A program made the position numbers and the translations under genes. Shown here piece after piece: positions 7,584-15,036 of a stretch of DNA of 64,000 nt. Origin of the DNA: Methanosphaera sp. (GTDB taxonomy: Archaea > Methanobacteriota > Methanobacteria > Methanobacteriales > Methanobacteriaceae); contig NZ_JALEKL010000015.1 in the NCBI RefSeq assembly GCF_022768985.1, forward strand, positions 29,154 to 93,153, in the 5' to 3' direction. The notes beneath the pieces were generated by a model. That model saw only the letters and a list, made by a program, of their open reading frames with translations. It did no database searches and was not told the origin of the DNA. Numbering within the stretch: the stretch's first letter is position 1; the number at the start of each line of letters is the position of its first letter.

Positions 7584-9077
7584 TCATCTATTTTCATTAT
7601 AGTTGATATGAAATGATGTGATATTTCCAATGATATGATTCTCATCATCAACTACAGGAATTGATGAGATTCTATTTTCATTCATTAACTTTTTAATATC
7701 ATCAATTGAATCGTTTTCATGACATGTAATAACATCTTTTGTCATGATATCATCAATATTATTAGTACCTTCTGCAATAGATTTAGATAAATCCCATGCT
7801 GTAATAATACCAATTAGTTTTTCATCATCATCAACAATAGATATATGTGTTTTTTTTGTTGAAAGCATAAGCTTTGCTGCTTCTTTAATATCTGATGAAT
7901 CATTTAATGTAACAACATTATCAGACATTAAATCAGATACAGTAGCATTTGATATGAAATTATTAAGAATATAGTTCATCTGACCATTTTCAATTAAAAA
8001 TGCATCATGACCATAACCTGAGTTGAGTCTTACATATTCAACATCAACATTGTTTGCCTGTAATGCTTCAACAACTTCTTCCATATGAGTTGGTGTATAT
8101 AGCCAGTCTGATGATACAGAAAGAAGTAACATTTTACATTTAATATTTTTAAATGCTTCTTCTAGTGAATTATTTATACGTACATCAAAATAATCTAATG
8201 CTTTTGTAATGTAGATGTAACTGTTTGCATCAAATATCTTTGTAAATGTTGATCCTTGATGGTGAAGATAGCTTTCAACTTCAAATACATCATCAAAATC
8301 ATAGTTAAAATCTTCCTTATTTTTATCTTGAAGACGTCTTCCAAATTTCTTATGCATTGATTCATTACTAAGATATGTGATGTGTCCTATCATTCGTGCA
8401 ACTGATAATCCTATTTCTGGTGTTTTATCACTTTCATAGTAGTTTCCATTTTGCCAGTTTGGATCTTCAAATATTGCACCTCTTTCAACAACATTAAATC
8501 CTATCTGTTGAGGTGTAGAATATGCACCTGTTGCTATCATTATTGACTTTTTAATCATATGTGAGTAGTCAAGTGTCCATTGTAGAACTTGCATTCCACC
8601 CATTGATCCACCAATAACTGCATAAAGTTGTGATATTCCAAGAGAGTCAAGAAGTTTTTTCTGTGCATTTACCATATCACGTATTGTGATAATTGGGAAG
8701 TCCATTCCATATTCTTTTCCTGTTTTTGGATTTATTGAACTTGGTCCTGTTGAACCTTTACAACTTCCTATAACATTTGAACATATAATGAAGAACTTAT
8801 TTGTATCAAGTGGTTTTTTAGGTCCAATTATTATGTCCCACCATCCAGGTTTTTCATCTCCTTCATGGAATCCTGCAGCGTGTGCATCACCTGTTAGTGC
8901 ATGACATACAAATATTACATTTGTTTTATCTTGATTTAGCTGTCCATATGTTTCATATGCTATTGTGGGAGTTTCAAGTTCTTGTCCACTTTCTAGTTTT
9001 AAATTTTCCTGCATTTTAAAATACTGAGTTTCAACAATACCAACTGTCTTTTTAGATGTGATAATTTTCACCTCCAA
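7584..9077 (-). CDS. metX: Homoserine O-acetyltransferase fused to a CBS-domain pair
   Basis: About 497 residues. Residues 1-370 are an alpha/beta hydrolase of the MetX family: TPTIAYETYG, the nucleophile elbow GGSMGGMQ with Ser158, a late Asp (SSDWLYTP) and GYGHDAF with the histidine. Residues about 376-497 are two CBS motifs (SDLMSDNVVTL, DDIMTKDVITC). It activates homoserine for direct sulfhydrylation by MetY, the next gene upstream. CBS pairs often bind adenosyl compounds, so feedback by SAM or nucleotides is plausible (inference). Start problem: the only ordinary start, TTG at 9077, lies inside the GGAGGTGA ribosome site; the in-frame codons at proper spacing are ATT 9065 and ATC 9062. 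See findings. The 3' flank has TTAACCACCCTT. Confidence 0.93.
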   Translation of the reverse strand: MEVKIITSKKTVGIVETQYFKMQENLKLESGQELETPTIAYETYGQLNQDKTNVIFVCHALTGDAHAAGFHEGDEKPGWWDIIIGPKKPLDTNKFFIICSNVIGSCKGSTGPSSINPKTGKEYGMDFPIITIRDMVNAQKKLLDSLGISQLYAVIGGSMGGMQVLQWTLDYSHMIKKSIMIATGAYSTPQQIGFNVVERGAIFEDPNWQNGNYYESDKTPEIGLSVARMIGHITYLSNESMHKKFGRRLQDKNKEDFNYDFDDVFEVESYLHHQGSTFTKIFDANSYIYITKALDYFDVRINNSLEEAFKNIKCKMLLLSVSSDWLYTPTHMEEVVEALQANNVDVEYVRLNSGYGHDAFLIENGQMNYILNNFISNATVSDLMSDNVVTLNDSSDIKEAAKLMLSTKKTHISIVDDDEKLIGIITAWDLSKSIAEGTNNIDDIMTKDVITCHENDSIDDIKKLMNENRISSIPVVDDENHIIGNITSFHINYNENR

Positions 9078-9239
9078 GTATTAATTAAATTTTAAAGAAT
9101 CCTAATAATTAATAAGTATTTTTTCTTTAATTATTTATTAATTTTATTTTGTAAGATTTATAATAATTTTTATGATTTTAGTTTTTTTATTATAAAATTA
9201 ATTGATTATTTACTAAAAAAAGTGGGGGATTAAAAAAAA

Positions 9240-9286
9240 GGTTCTTGGATTATCATCAGTTTAATGTGCATTTTTAGATGATAATC
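9240..9286 (-). terminator. Hairpin between metY and metX
   Basis: GATTATCATC at 9248-9257 and GATGATAATC at 9277-9286 are perfect 10-base inverted repeats around a 19-base spacer. On the minus strand, which is the sense strand of both flanking genes, the stem is followed after about eight bases by T8 and then a C-rich stretch and more Ts. This looks like the metY terminator, or a site that tunes read-through into metX. A dyad operator is an alternative. Confidence 0.5.
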
Positions 9287-9366
9287 ACTAATAAATATGG
9301 TTTGATACGTATTTTGTCTATAAATTTCTATGACTTTTTTAACTTTTCTTTTTAACTTGATTTTAT

Positions 9367-10656
9367 CTATTCAATTTTATCAAGTGCTTGATCAACATCA
9401 GCAAGGATGTCTTCAAGATCTTCAATTCCTACTGCAAATCTTATAAGATCTGGTGTTACACCTGTTGCTGCTTGTTGTTCTTCTGTAAGTTGTGAGTGTG
9501 TTGTTGATGCAGGGTGAATTATGAGTGATTTTGCATCTCCTATATTTGCAAGGTGTGAGAGTAATTCAACATTTTCAATAAATTGAAGTGCTCCATCATA
9601 TCCTGCTTTAAGTCCAAATGATACAATTCCACCATAACCTTTTTCTGCATATTTTGATGCTACTTCATGGTTAGGGCTGCTTTCAAGTCCTGAGTATGTT
9701 ACCCATGCAACTTTTGGATGTGCTTCTAGGTGTTTTGCTACAGCTAGTGCATTTTCTCCGTGTTTTCTTATTCTAAGATCAAGTGTTTCAAGTCCTTGTA
9801 GGAGAAGGAATGATCCAAATGGACTTGGTACTGCTCCTGTATCACGTCCAAGTACTGCTCTTATTCTTGTTGTAAATGCTTTTGGTCCACAGTCTTTGTA
9901 GAATGATAGTCCATTGTATGTTGCATCTGGTTCAACAAGTGCTGGGAATTTTCCATTATCCCATGGGAAGTCTCCTTTTTCTATAATTACTCCACCGAGT
10001 GTTGTTCCATGTCCTCCAATGTATTTTGTTGCAGAAGATGATATGATGTCAACACCATGATCAAATGGTCTTACTGTTCCTATTCCTACTGTGTTATCTG
10101 CAATTACTGGTATTCCGTGTGAGTGTGCAATTTCTGATATTTTATCAAAGTCTGGTATGTCAAGTTTTGGGTTTCCTATTGATTCAACATATATTGCTCT
10201 TGTATGTTCATCGATTGCTTCTTCGAATTGTTCTGGTGATTGTGAATCTACGAATTTTACACTACGTCCGAGGTCTTTTAGTGTGTTTTCAAATAATTCA
10301 AATGTTCCACCATATAGGTTGTCTGCTGATACTATGTTGTCTCCAACTTGTGTTAAGTTGATAATTGTGTAGAAAATTGCACTCATTCCGGATGCTGTTG
10401 CATATGCTGCTGTACCACCTTCAATTGCTGCTATTCTTTCTTCAAGTGCTTGGGTGGTTGGGTTTGTTAGTCTTCCGTAGATGTTTCCTTCTTCTTTAAG
10501 TGCAAATCTATCAGCTGCTTGTTTTGGATCTTTAAATACATAAGATGTTGTTTGATATATTGGTACTGCACGTGATCCTGATTCATCAGTTTCTTCTTGT
10601 CCTGCGTGTAGTCCGATTGTTGCTATATTTTTCTTGTTCTTTACTTCATAAGACAT
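9367..10656 (-). CDS. metY: O-acetylhomoserine sulfhydrylase
   Basis: A 429-residue PLP enzyme of the Cys/Met gamma family. The N-terminus TIGLHAGQEETDESGSRAVPIYQTTSYVF is that of MetY, and the cofactor lysine is Lys211 in SSSATKYIGGHG. The usual GFSLLLQGLETL-like and HPASTTHSQL segments near the C-terminus are present. It makes homocysteine from O-acetylhomoserine and sulfide. It lies upstream of metX in the same direction, separated by 289 bp that include a hairpin. Upstream is a 0.7-kb gene-free region with a tandem repeat array which might contain its control sites. The start ATG is preceded by AAGGAAGTGAAACG, a GGAAGTGA-type site. Confidence 0.95.
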   Translation of the reverse strand: MSYEVKNKKNIATIGLHAGQEETDESGSRAVPIYQTTSYVFKDPKQAADRFALKEEGNIYGRLTNPTTQALEERIAAIEGGTAAYATASGMSAIFYTIINLTQVGDNIVSADNLYGGTFELFENTLKDLGRSVKFVDSQSPEQFEEAIDEHTRAIYVESIGNPKLDIPDFDKISEIAHSHGIPVIADNTVGIGTVRPFDHGVDIISSSATKYIGGHGTTLGGVIIEKGDFPWDNGKFPALVEPDATYNGLSFYKDCGPKAFTTRIRAVLGRDTGAVPSPFGSFLLLQGLETLDLRIRKHGENALAVAKHLEAHPKVAWVTYSGLESSPNHEVASKYAEKGYGGIVSFGLKAGYDGALQFIENVELLSHLANIGDAKSLIIHPASTTHSQLTEEQQAATGVTPDLIRFAVGIEDLEDILADVDQALDKIE

Positions 10657-11358
10657 CGTTTCACTTCCTTTAATTTTATCGTATAAATTTTGTTAATGTT
10701 ATATTATTATGTTTTTTATTTTATGTTTTAATATTGTTTGTTTTTTTTCTCAAATAGGGGTTTAGTGTGTTTAATATATAAGTGGTGGTTATTATATGTT
10801 TTTTTTTGGATGTGTTTTTTTTATTTTGGAGTGTATAATTTTTTTGTGGTGATTAGTTTTTTTTAGTCTTTTTTTTATGTGTTTAATTTGGGTTCACATA
10901 TTTTTTTTTAATAGGATGATTATAACTAATGTCAGTTTTTTGTTTTGGATATAGGATATAAAATTAACATTGTTATATTTCATATTATAATACTTGACTT
11001 GGCTTTTGAAGTATTATAAAAATAATCACTACTGTGATATAACAATGTTATATTTTTTATAGTATATAAATGTTTACTATATTCAACATTGCTATAATTC
11101 CATATTACATTAGGATATTTTTTTTAAATATAGAATAAATCACTACTGTGATATAACAATGTTATATTTTTTATAGTATATATAGTTTTAGTATAATTAA
11201 CATTGTCATACTTCTATGGTATTTAAAAAATGTTTTTTCAAATATAGAATGAATCACTTACTGTGATATAACAATTGTTATATTGTTCATCATATATAAA
11301 GCTTACTCTTTTAGTCTAAAAAAAATAAAAAAAATAAAAAGATTACAAATCAAAAAGC
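10657..11358. other. Gene-free 0.7-kb region upstream of metY
   Basis: No open frame of note on either strand. The metY promoter must be in the part near 10657-10760. Positions 10740-10930 are unusually T/G-rich on the plus strand (long T runs broken by GTG and GGG). Positions 10966-11303 are the tandem repeat array annotated separately. The stretch 11315-11340 is nearly pure A, just after the end of the helicase gene, which reads toward this region. Confidence 0.6.
10966..11303. repeat. Three-copy tandem repeat with nested palindromes
   Basis: Three units begin with AACATTG at 10966, 11085 and 11199 and contain a core starting at 11024, 11138 and 11252, exactly 114 bases apart each time. 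The first two cores are identical over 45 bases. Each core has two small palindromes back to back: ATCAC-TACT-GTGAT, then ATATAAC-AAT-GTTATAT. In the third core single-base insertions turn these into ATCAC-TTACT-GTGAT and the perfect ATATAACAATTGTTATAT, so symmetry is kept. The AACATTGTTATAT at the start of unit 1 is the exact reverse complement of part of its core, allowing a 13-bp stem. The array sits between two minus-strand genes. Function unknown: operator array, iteron-like site or structured RNA are possible. Confidence 0.85.
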
Positions 11359-13230
11359 TTATAAATCAAACATATCAGATAAATAAAACCTATTAAGCTC
11401 ACCAATCATACTAAAAAGACTTCTCATATTAGCAGATGTAGATAAAAACCCAACATCACCAATAATAATCAATTTCATACAAGCACGAGTTAATGAAACA
11501 TTAAGCTGATTAACATTAGAAATAAAATCCTCCTGAAACTTACTAAGAGATGTATCATTACTTTTACAAAAACTTAAAATAATAACATCCTTCTCACGAC
11601 CCTGAAACCTATAAACAGTATCAACTTCAACATTAAAACCCCTCTCATCTAAAATTCTTTTAATATACAACTTCTGACAACGAAACGGGGAAATAACACC
11701 AATATGATCATCTGAAATATTATTATATCTAAGATTTTCAACAATAGAAACAATAATATCAGCTTCAAACCTATTATAACAACTAGATGAAATTTTCTCT
11801 TCATAAAATTCAATATCAGATGTATCAATAAGACAAACAGCCAAATTATCAACAAAAATATTACTACAATCACAACTAAGAAAACTATCATCACATCCTG
11901 TCATTAACATACCATTATAGTATAAATTACTTGCAATAGAGCAAATTTCACTATTCATACGATACTGGATGTTAAGAAAACTATAATTATCAGGATAAAG
12001 ATCAATAAGTGTTGAAAAAACTGATTTATTAAGATGTGATGATGCATTCATATTATAAATAGGTTCAAGTTGATGATTATCACCAATAAGAATGAATTTA
12101 TCAGTCTTAATTAGAACCATTAATGCAAGATATAATGGAATCTGACTTGCTTCATCCATAATAACATAATCAAATTCAATATCACCAAGTAGCTTTGATG
12201 ATGCAGAAATAACAGTAGATGCAACAATAGATGCACACTCAACAATTTCACTACTTATTGACGTTTTAATATCATGAATTTCACAGTTAAGCTCATAAAT
12301 ACTATCAACATTAGAAGATTTACTGCTATTATCTATAATATCACCATCATCTTCATCTACTTCATTAATTCCAAAAAGTGATCTAAGAAATCTTGAAATA
12401 AAAGATTCATTTACAACATGATTTTGCACATTAAAAATATCACCACTACCAGTTTTTTTATTTTCAAATTCATTGATAAGATCTATTCGTCTTTGAATTT
12501 CACTATATCTTGGATGTTTTTTAATATGTTCATCAAGACAATACTTCATTGTTTTATTTGTAATTTTTTCATCATCACCAATTCTTATAATTTCATTATC
12601 ATCAATCATTGTAAGTTTTTCAACAACATTATCAACTGCAATATGTGTATGGCTTGTAAGTAGAATCTTCTTATTTTGTATGTTAAGTTTTTTAATTATT
12701 TCAACAATAGTATGAGTTTTTCCAGTTCCAGGAGGTCCAAGAATTAAGTGGAACTTATTACAACTAAGAGCATTTCCTGCAGCCATGCTTTGTGCTGTAT
12801 TTAATTTCTTAGATATAAAGTGATACTTTGAATTTTCTATATTAATTTGATTAAAAAGAAGTTCTAAATTTTCATAGTTTTGCTTATTTAATTTATTATT
12901 CTCAATTAATGTAAGTGTATTTTTTAGTTTATGTGTTATGACATCTTTTTGTATGTCTTTTATTGTAACTTTAGAATTTATTTTAAGATCTGATTTTTTA
13001 TGAAGTTTTAATGTGATATTTTTATAATTATTTTTAATAATAGTTGCATCTATATGGTTGATTTTGATTTTCATACCTTTCATGAGTGGTATCTTATTTT
13101 TAAATGATACATCTATTATTTTATTATCAATACTTGTAACTATACCGTTATATGTGGAGGTTTTTGATTCTTTTGCTATCAGATCTTTTAGTGGATATAT
13201 TATTTTTTCTTTAATATTTTCATTATACAT
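11359..13230 (-). CDS. Superfamily 1 DNA/RNA helicase (Upf1/DNA2-like)
   Basis: A 623-residue helicase of the SF1B type. After an N-terminal beta-rich domain (about 1-100) come motif I GPPGTGKT (165-172), motif II DEAS in DYVIMDEASQIP, motif III GDNHQLEP, motif IV region QYRMNSEI, motif V VYRFQGREKDVIILS and motif VI NVSLTRA. An insertion of about 90 residues between motif Ia and II is rich in Asp/Ser. This is the IGHMBP2/DNA2 family found in archaea; no specific substrate can be named. No good Shine-Dalgarno precedes the ATG, so the message may be leaderless. It ends 56 bases from the tandem repeat array. Stand-alone gene. Confidence 0.88.
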   Translation of the reverse strand: MYNENIKEKIIYPLKDLIAKESKTSTYNGIVTSIDNKIIDVSFKNKIPLMKGMKIKINHIDATIIKNNYKNITLKLHKKSDLKINSKVTIKDIQKDVITHKLKNTLTLIENNKLNKQNYENLELLFNQINIENSKYHFISKKLNTAQSMAAGNALSCNKFHLILGPPGTGKTHTIVEIIKKLNIQNKKILLTSHTHIAVDNVVEKLTMIDDNEIIRIGDDEKITNKTMKYCLDEHIKKHPRYSEIQRRIDLINEFENKKTGSGDIFNVQNHVVNESFISRFLRSLFGINEVDEDDGDIIDNSSKSSNVDSIYELNCEIHDIKTSISSEIVECASIVASTVISASSKLLGDIEFDYVIMDEASQIPLYLALMVLIKTDKFILIGDNHQLEPIYNMNASSHLNKSVFSTLIDLYPDNYSFLNIQYRMNSEICSIASNLYYNGMLMTGCDDSFLSCDCSNIFVDNLAVCLIDTSDIEFYEEKISSSCYNRFEADIIVSIVENLRYNNISDDHIGVISPFRCQKLYIKRILDERGFNVEVDTVYRFQGREKDVIILSFCKSNDTSLSKFQEDFISNVNQLNVSLTRACMKLIIIGDVGFLSTSANMRSLFSMIGELNRFYLSDMFDL

Positions 13231-13676
13231 AACAAATGTATTACTATTTTTATAATAATTATTACTAATATTTTATGAAAAAATAAAATCACATATGAAA
13301 ATTAAAATTAAAATAAAAAAGATTAAAAAACAGAGACAATAGTCTTATTATTTTTAGGTTAAGTAATAAAATGAAAAAGAGACTGCTATATCCAAAATCA
13401 GTCTCAAATCCATTTTAAATAGGATATAATTTGGTTTTTACCAAAAAAAATATAATCTTTAATTTAAGATCTAAAATTTTTTTGGATGTAAAACATATTA
13501 AATTATTATTTGTACTAAATATAAATTTAACATATTTTATTGTTTAATCTAAAATTTAATTAAACTAATTAATAATTATATTTTTATCTATAAATAAACT
13601 TTAGTATAAAAAAATTAAAGATTTAAGTTATACTCCAAAATTATACATAATAAAATAAATACTTCATATTTTCCAA
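13231..13676. other. Intergenic region with clustered hairpins
   Basis: No gene. The middle part (13332-13445) is rich in inverted repeats: AGAC-AATA-GTCT near 13333; GAGACTG 13379-13385 with CAGTCTC 13399-13405; TATATCC 13387-13393 with GGATATA 13422-13428, which interleaves with the previous pair; and TTTGGT-TTTT-ACCAAA at 13430-13445. The interleaved pairs cannot both form in a simple stem, but could be alternative or pseudoknotted folds. It lies downstream of the nitroreductase and upstream of the helicase, both on the minus strand. It may be a terminator cluster, a leader element or a small RNA. Confidence 0.5.
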
Positions 13677-14225
13677 TTATATGTCATTAATAAATGTAAT
13701 ATAATCATCTTTTCTTGGAGTTTCAACAGGTTCAAAATCATCAGCAGGATAACCTAAAACTACATGACCAATACCACGATATTTACTGTCAATACCTAAT
13801 AGTTTAAGTAATTCCTGACCTTGAAGACTGTCAATTTCCTCACGTGCTCTGTGAATCCAACATCCACCAACACCAATTGAATGTGCAGCATTTAAAATAT
13901 TACCAATTACTAAAGTTCCATCTTCAATGTATGTTGGAATTGTAGAATCTGCAATTACAATAACAAGAGTAGGAGCATTAAACATTGGATTAATATCTCC
14001 TCTTAGTTTTTTAATTTCCTCAGGGAAGTATGATTTATTCCATTTAGCAAATCTTTCAATTGTTTCACGATCTTGAATTACAAGAATTTTTGCTGATTGT
14101 TTTCCAAGACCTGATGGAGCATATGTACCTGCTTCAAGTATAACATCAAGATCTTCTTTTTTTAGTTGTTCATCTTTAAATTTTCTAACACTACGTCTTG
14201 TTTTTAAATCATCAATTGTTGACAT
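13677..14225 (-). CDS. Nitroreductase family flavoprotein
   Basis: A 182-residue FMN-dependent nitroreductase-fold protein. The N-terminal TRRSVRKF is the usual phosphate-binding start of the family, followed by EAGTYAPSGLGKQ, and a late GIGHVVLGYPAD motif. Substrate cannot be inferred; these enzymes reduce nitro compounds, quinones or F420-like partners in anaerobes. GGAGG about 11 bases upstream fixes the start. Single gene, with a hairpin-rich intergenic region downstream. Confidence 0.9.
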   Translation of the reverse strand: MSTIDDLKTRRSVRKFKDEQLKKEDLDVILEAGTYAPSGLGKQSAKILVIQDRETIERFAKWNKSYFPEEIKKLRGDINPMFNAPTLVIVIADSTIPTYIEDGTLVIGNILNAAHSIGVGGCWIHRAREEIDSLQGQELLKLLGIDSKYRGIGHVVLGYPADDFEPVETPRKDDYITFINDI

Positions 14226-14416
14226 ATAAATTAGTCCTCCATTATTTTTAATATTATAAGTAAAATTTAGTAAAAAAATTTTTTTTTATTCTATATTATT
14301 TTATTAGATCAAACTAAAATTAAAATATTTACATACAAAAAAAAGAGAATTAAAATATAAAATATGTGTTATTTTATAAAATGGTGGTGAGGATTAAATT
14401 ACTTGAAGTTTATCAT

Positions 14417-14674
14417 CTATAAGCTGTGTGAATTAAGATTTTCTTCAAGCATGTTAATTAAGCTTCTTGCAACTTCAGGTGTAAATACAAGTTGTGTATC
14501 ACATTGTTGTACAATTGTAATGTTTCCATATTCATCGTTTGTAAGTTTTTCTTCAAGAAGACCAAGTCTTATCTGGTCAGGTGAACTTACACATACTGCT
14601 CCTGAAACTTGTTTTGTTTTTGTATCTTGAAATTCAATTTTTGGTACTTCTGGATTATAATTATTCATTTCCAT
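14417..14674 (-). CDS. Hypothetical protein, 85 residues
   Basis: Not recognised. A small soluble protein with an N-terminal Asn/Glu-rich start, two cysteines (AVCVSS, QQCDT) and a C-terminal helix ARSLINMLEENL. It is supported as a gene by a good AGGAAGG site eight bases before ATG 14674, by an internal pattern of codon use like its neighbours, and by a C-rich plus T-rich 3' flank (sense strand CCTCACCACC, then T runs). It is followed downstream by the nitroreductase on the same strand, 191 bp away. Confidence 0.65.
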   Translation of the reverse strand: MEMNNYNPEVPKIEFQDTKTKQVSGAVCVSSPDQIRLGLLEEKLTNDEYGNITIVQQCDTQLVFTPEVARSLINMLEENLNSHSL

Positions 14675-15036
14675 CTTATTTTCCTTCCTTTAGTTTTTGT
14701 CTTTGTTATTTATATTAATAGTGTTATCTTATTTAAATATTAATAAATAAAAAAGGACATATAATTATAATAGTAAATAATTTTAGTATTGATATAAATT
14801 CTAATTTTTTTTTATTTATCTAAAAAAATATGATACTAATTGAAAAATTTATCAGTGTAGCTAAAAAATTATAATTTTCTTTTTTCTTTAAATTTTCATA
14901 ATTAAACTACACACAAAATGAAATTCACATCTAAAAGAAAAAAAATCCCTTTACATGTAATTTAGAGAAAAAATAGTTTTAGGGATTTAAATTTTTTTTA
15001 ATTTAAAATTGAGTTAATTTAGAGGTTATAAATAAT
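14675..15036. other. Divergent intergenic region with leader hairpin
   Basis: Space between a minus-strand small gene and the plus-strand U32 peptidase gene. It has both promoters. GTGTAG near 14876 and CTACAC near 14906-14920 are complementary but far apart. The 3' third holds a hairpin plus T-tract (separate entry). Otherwise A+T-rich without genes. Confidence 0.5.
14943..14999 (+). promoter_or_regulatory. Possible leader attenuator before the U32 peptidase gene
   Basis: AAATCCCT (14943-14950) and AGGGATTT (14981-14988) are perfect 8-base inverted repeats; the loop contains the palindrome TTACATGTAA (14951-14960). The stem is followed directly by a T-rich run with T8. Because both adjacent genes point away from this place, it is not the terminator of a known plus-strand gene. 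It would lie in the 5' leader of the U32 gene, about 40 bases before its start, or at the 3' end of an unknown small RNA. Confidence 0.4.

Noticed and set aside
10966..11303. CRISPR array
   Set aside because: Only three units of 114 bp whose spacers are also partly similar; no 24-37 bp repeats with unique spacers and no cas genes.
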